Of a DNA stretch of 8,549 bases, positions 1 to 6,632 are shown piece after piece. Location: positions 1-8,549 of the forward strand of contig CAVOBC010000202.1 in the NCBI GenBank assembly GCA_963693635.1, given 5' to 3'. The stretch comes from CAVOBC01 sp963693635 (GTDB lineage Bacteria > Pseudomonadota > Gammaproteobacteria > Pseudomonadales > Azotimanducaceae). Below the pieces are notes generated by a model. The model saw nothing but the letters and a program-made list of their open reading frames with translations, had not been told where the DNA came from and did no database searches. Position 1 is the stretch's first letter, and every line of letters starts with the position of its first letter. The position numbers were made by a program, and so were the translations under genes.

Positions 1-840
1 GCGGAATCGCTGGTTGGGCGCGAGGGGGGCACGATCGAGACCGGCCTCGCTGACGTCGATGCAAAAAAGATTCATGAAGGCATCGACGATGATGGCTTGC
101 AACCAGGCGAGTTCGTCTACGTGCGCGTTCGTGATGACGGCACCGGCGTCGATCCGCGCAACATGGGCCAAATATTCGATCCGTTCTTTTCCGAGAAGAA
201 CCGGAGTCAGGGGCTGGATCTGTCGTCGCTGTCAGGCATCGTCCGGCAGCACGGTGGTTTCGTCGATATGCAGTCGACGCCGGGTCGGGGTTCGGTGTTC
301 ACCGCATTCCTGCCACCACTCCTGGTTGACGAGGACCGGGGCGAACCGGGCGTCGCGGGCCGGCAGGGCGAGACGATCCCCGGGGAAATCCTGCTTGCGG
401 ATGACGATGTTCGCATTCGTGAACTGATTGTTGATCTACTATCTGATTGGACGATCGTCGCCGTTGCAGATGGCCGCGAGGCTGCGGATCGGATGGAGCA
501 GGACCCGTCGCAATTCCGCCTGGTGATTCTGGACTGCAACATGCCGCGGATGTCAGGCCCCGATGTCTATGCGCGACTTCGACAGGCGGACCGTGCGACA
601 CCTGTCATCCTGATGAGCGGCTATCACGAAGACCAGGTGTTGCGGGACATTACGAAGGACCCTAATGCGCGCTATCTGCAAAAGCCCTTCAACATCGAAC
701 TGCTGAAGTCATTGGTCGATGGCTTCGTGGGCGACGCACCCATCGCGGAAGGCGAGATCGGGGCGGCAGGGCTCGATCGCCCGGACCACCCCAACCCTCG
801 GCGGGACAACATCATCCCATTTTTGTCAGACGGATCCTGA
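1..840 (+). CDS. Hybrid sensor histidine kinase, C-terminal part (HATPase + receiver), 5' truncated
   Basis: The frame is open from the first base of the window, so the sensor and histidine phosphotransfer regions lie to the left; 279 residues are visible. Residues 1-105 are the end of a GHKL ATPase domain: the G1 box DDGTGVDP (45-52), the F box IFDPFFSEK (58-66) and the G2 region GLDLSSLSGIV (71-81), followed by the QHGG and STPGRGS signature. Residues about 128-243 are a CheY-like receiver with the acidic cluster LADDD (132-136), the likely phospho-acceptor Asp178 in LDCNMPRMSG, Ser206 in MSGY and Lys228 in LQKPF, so the receiver looks intact. Such proteins autophosphorylate on His and pass phosphate to their own receiver. 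The G2 box is unusual: the family normally has GTGLGL, here SQGLDL, so ATP binding may be altered. The signal sensed and the output cannot be told. The last 29 bp overlap the end of the convergent ileS gene. Confidence 0.9.
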   Translation, partial: AESLVGREGGTIETGLADVDAKKIHEGIDDDGLQPGEFVYVRVRDDGTGVDPRNMGQIFDPFFSEKNRSQGLDLSSLSGIVRQHGGFVDMQSTPGRGSVFTAFLPPLLVDEDRGEPGVAGRQGETIPGEILLADDDVRIRELIVDLLSDWTIVAVADGREAADRMEQDPSQFRLVILDCNMPRMSGPDVYARLRQADRATPVILMSGYHEDQVLRDITKDPNARYLQKPFNIELLKSLVDGFVGDAPIAEGEIGAAGLDRPDHPNPRRDNIIPFLSDGS

Positions 841-3800
841 GTTGCTGACCATTGATCGGCTTGTCTTCAGCATCTCCGGAGTCAGCCGGAGAATCTGCCG
901 CTGAGTGGCTGTCAGCCCAGTCCAGTATCGTGCGTTGCACCATCGACGTGCCAAGCGTCTCGTGCAGGATGTGGTCGCGGAACGCCTCCATCGCTTCGCC
1001 GAGTTCCGCGTCTGCGGCGTACTCGATTGCGACACGGTCGGCAACGTGCAGCCCGTCGCTTTTGCGCCGGCGCTGGATGCGATTGATGGCTTCACGCGCG
1101 AGTCCTTCGTTAATCAGCGCAGCGTCAAGTTCGCAGTCGAGTTCCAGCGAGATATAACTGTCTGACACGGCATCCGACCCTGGCCGTGCCTCTCGGAAGA
1201 CCAGGATGTCATCGCTCGACAACGTCTCACCATCGATTTGCAGGGAACCGTTGTCGTGTAGCAGACGCAGTGCCTCGCTGTCGAGACGAGCGATGGACTG
1301 GGCGATCGATTTAAAGCGCTTGCCGAAGCGTTTGCCGAGAACCGGTGAATTCGGCTTTGCATAGAGCTTGATGTATCGGGCTTCGTCTGTCGTGTAGACA
1401 ACTTCCTTAACGTTCAGTTCTGCCATGAGGTAGGCCTCAAGTCGGCTGATCTCAGTGAGCAGCGCTTCGTTCTGATGGATAACGGTCAGGCGACGCAAGG
1501 GCACCTTGGTCTTGATCTTCTCCTGGTTGCGCTTCTGCCTGCCGAGCAGAATGAGATGTTGCATGCGCTCGACCGCCTGCTCGAGCAGTGGCTGGGTCAA
1601 CACCGGGGTCGGCACCGGATAGTCGGCCAGGTGGACCGACAGTGGCAGACCCTCGTCATACTGTCGCAGGGCCTGGTGCAACGATTCCGACAGGAAGGGC
1701 GTGAACGGGGCCATCGTGATCGTGAATTCGGTCAGGGTGGTTGCCAGCGTATGGAATGCTGCCTGCTTGTCTTCGTCCAGGCCGCTTGCCCAGAACCGTG
1801 ATCGATTGAGACGGATATACCAGTTGGTCAGGTCCTCGATGAAGCCGAAGAGGCCGGGCACGACGTTGTAGAGTCGATAGCCTTCCATTTCCACGCCAAT
1901 TTTGGCTTTCAGAGTCTGGAGCCGCGACAGAATCCAGGCGTCCATGATGTTGGTGCTGATCGCGGGCGTCGCCTGCGGCTTCCACCCATCGATGCCAGCG
2001 TACGTATCCAGAAACCGGAATGCGTTCAGCCACGGCAGGAGGACCCGCCGGACCATGTCCTTGACGCCATCGTCAGTGAACCGCTGCTCCTCGGCACGCA
2101 CCAGTCCCGAGTTGATTAGATACAGTCTCACGGCGTCGGCGCCGTATTCCTCGAACAGGTCGTCGGGCGGTGTGTAATTGCGAAGGCTTTTGGACATCTT
2201 CTGGCCGTCTTCTGCGAGAACGATGCCGTTTACCACGACATTCTTGAATGGATGGGTTCCAAACAGCGCGGTGCCGAGCACGATCAGCGTGTAGAACCAG
2301 CCCCGGGTCTGGTCCAGGCCCTCGGCGATGTACTCGGCCGGAAAGCCTTTCTCGAACAACGCCTGATTCTCAAACGGATAGTGCAGTTGGGCATACGGCA
2401 TCGAGCCTGATTCAAACCAGCAGTCGAGCACTTCGGGGATGCGGCGGTACATGCCGGGTTCGCCGTCTTTGACGAAGGTCAGGTCATCGACGTTCTCGCG
2501 ATGTAGGTCGTCGATCCGGGAACCTGTCAATTCGTAAAGCTCGTCGATCGAGCCGATGCAATGCATGTTGCCGGACTGATCATTGATCCAGATGGGTAGC
2601 GGCGTTCCCCAATAACGATTCCGCGAGATTGCCCAGTCGATGGCACCTTCCAGCCAGTTGCCCATGCGGCCATCACGAAGATGTTCAGGAATCCAGTTGA
2701 TGTTCCGGTTCACGTCGGTGAGTTGCGCGCGCAGCCTGGTTACCTCGACGTACCAGGAATCCACCGTACGATAGATAATCGGCGTGTTCGAGCGGGGACA
2801 CATGGGGTAGCTGTGCTCGATCACCTCCTGCCGGTACAGACTGCCATCCTGTTTGAGGCGCGCAATGATCGGCTTGTCCGCCGCCTTCACGGCGAGGCCC
2901 GCGAAATCGGTGACCTCGTCGGTGAACTGGCCGCGCATGTCGACTGGACATGTGAATGCCTCGATGTTGGCAGACTTGAAGATGCGGTAGTCGTCCTCGC
3001 CGAACGCCGGCGCCTGGTGTACGACGCCGGTGCCGCTCTCGGTCGACACGTAATCGTCTTCCAGGATCTGGAAAGCACCTCGCGCCGCTTCGCCTGCAAA
3101 GTAGTCGAAGAGCGGCCGGTATTTGCGGCCGACCAGATCGGCACCCGGAAACGGATCGGAAACCGTGACTTCACGGTCGCGGCTGAAATCTTGCTGGCGC
3201 GCGGCGGCCACGATAACGGTTCGGCCGAGTTCGGCGTCTGTCACCCGCACGTAGTCGATGTCACAGCCGACACAGAGAGCGAGATTTGAGGGCAGCGTCC
3301 ACGGGGTTGTCGTCCACGCTGCGATGTACTCGTCACTGTCTTCCAGTTTGAACATGACGGTGATCGCCGGGTCTTGCACGTCCTTGTAGTTGGAGCCTGC
3401 TTCGAAATTTGACAGAACGGTGCCGAGCGCAGTCGAAAACGGCACGACTTTCAGGCCACGGTAGATGAGGCCCTTGTCCCACAGTTGCTTGACCACCCAC
3501 CAGACCGACTCCATGTACCAGGGTTCCATGGTCTTGTAGTCGTTCTTGAAGTCGACCCAGCGCCCGAGGCGCGTGATCGTCTTCTCCCACTCGGTCGTGT
3601 AGCGCTGAACGATCGCCCGACACTCGTCGTTGTAGCCTTTCACACCCAGCTTCGCGACTGCCTCCTGGGACGACATGCCAAGTGACTTGTCGATTTCGTG
3701 CTCGATCGGCAATCCGTGGCAGTCCCAACCGAAGCGTCGCTGCACGTGAAAGCCTTTCATGGTGAAGTACCGCGGCACAACGTCTTTCAAGGTGGATGCG

Positions 3801-3994
3801 ACCAGGTGCCCGTGGTGCGGTAGACCTGTGGCAAAAGGCGGGCCGTCGTAGAAAATGTACGGTGCGCCGTTACTGGTTTGTTGCAGCGTTTTTTGAAAGA
3901 CGTCGTGCTCGTTCCAGTATTCAAGCACCTCGTGCTCGGCATCGACGAATGAGAATTTTTCGTTCCCAGGTTCCAACTTCACGTGTGTCACCAA
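812..3994 (-). CDS. ileS: Isoleucyl-tRNA synthetase, type 2 (eukaryote-like), complete
   Basis: This enzyme charges tRNA-Ile with isoleucine in the cytoplasm, with ATP hydrolysed to AMP. The 1060-residue protein has the full class Ia layout: the HIGH-type motif HHGH at 60-63 within DGPPFATGLPHHGH; RRFGWDCHGLP at about 86-96; the CP1 editing domain with WTTTPWTLPSN (227-237) and GTGVVHQAPAFGEDD (321-335); WAISRNRYWGTPLPIW (454-469); EGLDQTRGWFYTL (558-570); KMSKS at 599-603; then an anticodon-binding region and a long C-terminal domain. The FATGLPHxGH and FGWDCHGLP wording and the length match type 2 IleRS, the class shared with eukaryotic cytosolic enzymes and usually less sensitive to mupirocin; resistance is inference. 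The start is uncertain: TTG at 3994, GTG at 3991 and GTG at 3982 are in frame, and none has a clear Shine-Dalgarno sequence. The gene stands alone, without the lspA neighbour common in proteobacteria, and its 3' end overlaps the convergent kinase gene. Confidence 0.97.
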   Translation of the reverse strand: MVTHVKLEPGNEKFSFVDAEHEVLEYWNEHDVFQKTLQQTSNGAPYIFYDGPPFATGLPHHGHLVASTLKDVVPRYFTMKGFHVQRRFGWDCHGLPIEHEIDKSLGMSSQEAVAKLGVKGYNDECRAIVQRYTTEWEKTITRLGRWVDFKNDYKTMEPWYMESVWWVVKQLWDKGLIYRGLKVVPFSTALGTVLSNFEAGSNYKDVQDPAITVMFKLEDSDEYIAAWTTTPWTLPSNLALCVGCDIDYVRVTDAELGRTVIVAAARQQDFSRDREVTVSDPFPGADLVGRKYRPLFDYFAGEAARGAFQILEDDYVSTESGTGVVHQAPAFGEDDYRIFKSANIEAFTCPVDMRGQFTDEVTDFAGLAVKAADKPIIARLKQDGSLYRQEVIEHSYPMCPRSNTPIIYRTVDSWYVEVTRLRAQLTDVNRNINWIPEHLRDGRMGNWLEGAIDWAISRNRYWGTPLPIWINDQSGNMHCIGSIDELYELTGSRIDDLHRENVDDLTFVKDGEPGMYRRIPEVLDCWFESGSMPYAQLHYPFENQALFEKGFPAEYIAEGLDQTRGWFYTLIVLGTALFGTHPFKNVVVNGIVLAEDGQKMSKSLRNYTPPDDLFEEYGADAVRLYLINSGLVRAEEQRFTDDGVKDMVRRVLLPWLNAFRFLDTYAGIDGWKPQATPAISTNIMDAWILSRLQTLKAKIGVEMEGYRLYNVVPGLFGFIEDLTNWYIRLNRSRFWASGLDEDKQAAFHTLATTLTEFTITMAPFTPFLSESLHQALRQYDEGLPLSVHLADYPVPTPVLTQPLLEQAVERMQHLILLGRQKRNQEKIKTKVPLRRLTVIHQNEALLTEISRLEAYLMAELNVKEVVYTTDEARYIKLYAKPNSPVLGKRFGKRFKSIAQSIARLDSEALRLLHDNGSLQIDGETLSSDDILVFREARPGSDAVSDSYISLELDCELDAALINEGLAREAINRIQRRRKSDGLHVADRVAIEYAADAELGEAMEAFRDHILHETLGTSMVQRTILDWADSHSAADSPADSGDAEDKPINGQQLRIRLTKMG

Positions 3995-4125
3995 TAGTTG
4001 TGGAAGTTTGTGGCACGTGCCCTGACCTGCGGCGCGCGTTTCGGTTTGATTGCTTCACATTGGACCTGCGAACGGTTGCAGGCGGTCACACTCACAAGGC
4101 CGGGAAGCGGTCACCTTTCAATAAG

Positions 4126-4224
4126 AGCAAAGGTCAGTAAAAGCGAAGGTCAGTAAAAGCAAAGGTCAGTAAAAGCAAAGGATTAATACAAGCAAAGGGT
4201 CGGTAGAAACAAAGGGTCAGTAGA
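4126..4224. repeat. 16-17 bp tandem repeat array, about six copies
   Basis: The unit on the plus strand is AGCAAAGGTCAGTAAA. Copies begin at 4126, 4142 (one mismatch), 4158, 4174 (second half diverged to ATTAATAC), 4191 (17 bp, with an extra G) and 4208 (17 bp, first bases AAC). The first three are nearly identical and the others are progressively altered, as expected from slippage duplication followed by drift. Weak similarity continues to about 4250. The unit length is not a multiple of three and no gene crosses it, so it is not a coding repeat. It lies between the purN terminator and ileS, that is, in the presumed ileS promoter or 5' leader, where on the transcribed strand it reads as a pyrimidine-rich TTTACTGACCTTTGCT series. 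Confidence 0.9.
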
Positions 4225-4259
4225 AACAACGATGAGCAAGGGAAAAGGTAAGCAGACGC

Positions 4260-4287
4260 AAAAAACCCGCCTACTGGCGGGTTTTTT
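4260..4287 (-). terminator. Rho-independent terminator after purN
   Basis: A perfect inverted repeat has 12-bp arms (AAAAAACCCGCC and GGCGGGTTTTTT) and a 4-base loop. The six GC-rich pairs next to the loop are flanked by A and T tracts, so it can work in both directions. It lies 143 bp past the purN stop and upstream of ileS, so its natural job is to end the leftward matB-purN transcript and insulate ileS. No plus-strand gene nearby would need it. Confidence 0.9.
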
Positions 4288-4429
4288 CGATGAATCGTTT
4301 GACTCTCGTGGCGTTCAGCCCACCGCACTATGCGCAACAACGGCGCAAATGATTGTGCGAATAATTATGCCGATAGGTGTGAACAGATTCATGCGGCCGA
4401 GCTTGGTGCAAGCACAGATTGATGTCAAG

Positions 4430-5035
4430 TTACCGGGGGGCTGCGGTGTCGATGACCTTGCTGATAGAGGTCACAAGCAACTCGTGCTCAAGCGGCAGCA
4501 TCCGCGCGGCCAGCGTCTCGGGTGTGTCATGCGCCAGGACCGGAATCGGCAACTGCGCGATCGTTGGCCCGGTATCGTACTCCGCGGTGACGTAATGGAC
4601 GGTAATCCCGGTTTCGGAGTCGCCCCCTTCGATCACCGCCCGGTGCACGTGCATGCCATACATGCCCTGGCCGCCGTGTTTGGGCAGGAGGGCGGGGTGC
4701 GTGTTGATGATGACGGGAAAGCGCTTGCGCGTTACCGGGCCGACTTTCTTCATGTAGCCAGCTGTAACAACGATCTGGACGTCGTGCGTGGCCAGCGTCT
4801 CGGCAACGGCGACATCGAGTGCGCCGTCCCAATGATGCGTCTTGCCCGACAGGTGACAAGTCGGAATGTCGGCGGCTGCCGCGCGTGCTATCGCGCCAGA
4901 CTGACTGTTGTTGCTGATGACAACTGTGACCCTGGCAGGTAGCGCACCGCGCTTGCAGGCATCCATGATCGCCTGAAGATTGGTACCCGTGTGCGACGCA
5001 AGGACGCCAATGTTGACCGGGCGGGCATCAGACAC
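4430..5035 (-). CDS. purN: Phosphoribosylglycinamide (GAR) formyltransferase, PurN
   Basis: PurN transfers a formyl group from 10-formyltetrahydrofolate to GAR, the third step of purine synthesis, in the cytoplasm. With the GTG start at 5035 the protein has 201 residues, close to the family norm. The N-terminal phosphate-binding loop is SHTGTNLQAI (14-23), followed by SNNSQSGAIARA (41-52). The catalytic triad known from E. coli (Asn106, His108, Asp144) appears as Asn111 and His113 in INTHPALLPK and Asp154 in EYDTGP. An extra GGQGMYG segment (121-127) before the HVHRAV helix is a known variant of the family and explains the shifted Asp. The frame stays open up to an ATG-type start at 5101, but that would overlap matB by 74 bp and add residues unlike PurN. 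The GTG at 5035 overlaps the matB stop by 8 bp, which suggests translational coupling. It is not next to purM, its usual partner. Confidence 0.93.
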   Translation of the reverse strand: MSDARPVNIGVLASHTGTNLQAIMDACKRGALPARVTVVISNNSQSGAIARAAAADIPTCHLSGKTHHWDGALDVAVAETLATHDVQIVVTAGYMKKVGPVTRKRFPVIINTHPALLPKHGGQGMYGMHVHRAVIEGGDSETGITVHYVTAEYDTGPTIAQLPIPVLAHDTPETLAARMLPLEHELLVTSISKVIDTAAPR

Positions 5036-6512
5036 CGAACTGGTCTCGCAGCAGGTTCTTCTGAACTTTCCCCATGGCGTTGCGAGGCAGTTCATCAACA
5101 AAATATACGCGCTTGGCGACTTTGAAGTTAGCCAGTGTTCGCTTCAGGTGGTCGATGATGGCCGTATCTGTCAGCGCGTCATCCCGGCGGACGACGACGG
5201 CCGTGACCGCCTCGCCGAAATCGGGATGGGGCACACCAATCACGGCCGACTCCACCACGCCTTCGACGTCGTCGATGACACTCTCGATCTCCTTCGGATA
5301 GACGTTAAGTCCGCCGCTGATGATCAGATCCTTGCTTCGGCCGACAATAGAGACATAGCCGTCGGCATCGAGGGTGGCCAGATCGCCGGTCACGAAGTAG
5401 CCGTCATCCGTGAATTCATCGCGCGTCTTCTCCGGCAGTCGCCAGTAACCTTTGAAGACATTTGCACCGCGGACCTCAAGACTGCCGGTCGCCCCCGATG
5501 CGGCCGGAGCACCCACATCGTCGACGATGCGCCCGTCGACCCCCGGGAGCATGGGGCCGACGGTGCCGGCTTTGCGCTCATCATTTAACGGGTTAGACGT
5601 GTTCATGCCGGTCTCGGTCATGCCATACCGTTCAACAATCGTATGGCCCGTACGTTCATGAAACTCATCGAACGTGGTGCTCAGGAGGGGTGCTGAGCCG
5701 CTTGTGAAGAGGCGCATGCTACGACATTGTTCCGATGTTAATCCGGGATTGGCAAGGAGGCGCGTGTAATTCGTCGGTACGCCCATGTAGACCGTTGCGG
5801 CCGGCAGCAAGCCGATCACCTCATCGGGGTCGAACTTCGCAAGAAAGACAATCGGGCTGCTGTTGCGCACCGGAATGTTGGTGCCGACGAACAGCCCGTG
5901 CACGTGAAAGACGGGCAGCGCGTGCAGCATGACATCGTCCTTCTGCCAGCCCCACGCGGCGTGCAGAACGTCGGTGTTCGACGCGAGGTTGCCGTGGCTG
6001 ATCATCGCACCCTTCGGCTTGCCGGTTGTCCCGGAGGTGTAGAGAATCGCGGCGACCGTGTCGTCATCGCAGTCGTAAGCGTCGCCATTGGCACCCGTGC
6101 CAGCGCCTGCAAGGGTGAGGTCAGTGATCGAGCCGGTGCCCAGGGCATCGAGGGTTCGCACGTTGCAGAGACGGGCGAAGAACGCTTCCCGGGATGGGTC
6201 GCAAACAATCAGGGAGGGTTCGGCGTCGGCTACGAAGTACTCAAGTTCCTGGTCCTGGTACGCTGTGTTGAGGGGTAAAAAAATGAGCCCGGCGCGCAGG
6301 CAGGCGAAGTAGATGAACAGAAACTCGGCGCTCTTCTCCGTTTGGATGATCACGCGATCACCCGGAGCGAGACCTGCGCTCGCAAAGCCGTGTGCGTAAG
6401 CCGCGCAGCGCGCATCGAGGTCGCCGTACGTATACAGGTCGTTGCCGGAGGCGTCTCGCAGGAATGTTGTGCTGTGGTCGAAGTGCTGTGAAAAGTGCGA
6501 ATAGACGTTCAT
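5028..6512 (-). CDS. matB: Malonyl-CoA synthetase (MatB-like acyl-CoA ligase)
   Basis: This ANL-superfamily adenylating enzyme probably joins malonate (or methylmalonate) to CoA using ATP, supplying malonyl-CoA for fatty acid synthesis or malonate use. The 494 residues contain the core motifs in order: P-loop YTSGTTGKPKG (158-168), PVFHVHGLFVG (200-210), ERYGMTETGMNTSNP (294-308), TGDL (375-378), the hinge GRSKDLIISGG with NVYPKEIE (391-410), and PRNAMGKVQK (476-485) with the probable catalytic lysine Lys482. The combination YGMTETGMNTSNP, NVFKGYWRLPEKT and GKVQKN is characteristic of MatB and the mitochondrial ACSF3 proteins rather than acetyl-CoA or long-chain ligases. The exact substrate is inferred. 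The ATG at 6512 fits the family N-terminus, though only a weak GAAG precedes it. Its stop overlaps the purN start. Malonyl-CoA decarboxylase (matA) and a malonate transporter, frequent neighbours, are not in the window. Confidence 0.92.
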   Translation of the reverse strand: MNVYSHFSQHFDHSTTFLRDASGNDLYTYGDLDARCAAYAHGFASAGLAPGDRVIIQTEKSAEFLFIYFACLRAGLIFLPLNTAYQDQELEYFVADAEPSLIVCDPSREAFFARLCNVRTLDALGTGSITDLTLAGAGTGANGDAYDCDDDTVAAILYTSGTTGKPKGAMISHGNLASNTDVLHAAWGWQKDDVMLHALPVFHVHGLFVGTNIPVRNSSPIVFLAKFDPDEVIGLLPAATVYMGVPTNYTRLLANPGLTSEQCRSMRLFTSGSAPLLSTTFDEFHERTGHTIVERYGMTETGMNTSNPLNDERKAGTVGPMLPGVDGRIVDDVGAPAASGATGSLEVRGANVFKGYWRLPEKTRDEFTDDGYFVTGDLATLDADGYVSIVGRSKDLIISGGLNVYPKEIESVIDDVEGVVESAVIGVPHPDFGEAVTAVVVRRDDALTDTAIIDHLKRTLANFKVAKRVYFVDELPRNAMGKVQKNLLRDQFGV

Positions 6513-6585
6513 GCGTGCGCTTCGTTTGAGGGATTGTCTTGGATCTGTCGAGGGGACACTGCGGGGCGCCCGTTTGTCCGCTATG

Positions 6586-6600
6586 CGCGTACCGTACGCG
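6586..6600. promoter_or_regulatory. 15-bp palindrome upstream of matB, possible operator
   Basis: CGCGTAC and GTACGCG face each other across a single base, 73 bp or more ahead of the matB start, in the only spacer (6513-6632) where a matB promoter could sit. A one-base gap is too short for an RNA hairpin but suits a dimeric DNA-binding protein. It does not match the MatR operator known to me, and I find no clear -35/-10 pair. In this GC-rich DNA a palindrome of this size can arise by chance. The remaining 120-bp spacer shows nothing else. Confidence 0.25.
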
Positions 6601-6632
6601 ACATACGCGGCAATGATGCCGCCGCGAGGTAC

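Larger units (their letters stand above)
3995..4429. other. Gene-free region between purN and ileS
   Basis: This 435-bp stretch separates the purN stop from the ileS start. Reading leftward, in the direction of transcription, it contains the purN 3' trailer, a strong terminator (4260-4287), a tandem repeat array (about 4126-4224) and the presumed ileS promoter and leader. Short open frames cross it on both strands, but they run through the repeats or the terminator and resemble no protein I know. Apart from the array and the terminator I see no convincing structure; in particular there is no obvious T-box leader ahead of ileS. Confidence 0.7.

Noticed and set aside
2681..3289. A 202-residue plus-strand open frame inside ileS
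   Set aside because: It is an antisense shadow of the conserved IleRS editing and catalytic regions in GC-rich DNA.
3796..4140. A 114-residue plus-strand open frame entering the intergenic region
   Set aside because: Its first two thirds lie antisense to the conserved start of ileS, and the rest has no protein-like features.
4126..4224. CRISPR array
   Set aside because: The units are 16-17 bp and directly abut one another with no variable spacers.
3995..4259. T-box or other riboswitch leader for ileS
   Set aside because: I see no T-box consensus, specifier loop or antiterminator; the only terminator lies upstream of the repeats and is better assigned to purN.
4134..4340. A 68-residue hydrophobic-looking open frame on the minus strand
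   Set aside because: It runs straight through the perfect terminator and the tandem repeats; its leucine and phenylalanine runs come from the T-rich repeat, not from a protein.
4430..5101. Longer purN starting at 5101
   Set aside because: The extra 22 residues are unlike PurN and would overlap matB by 74 bp; GTG at 5035 fits better.
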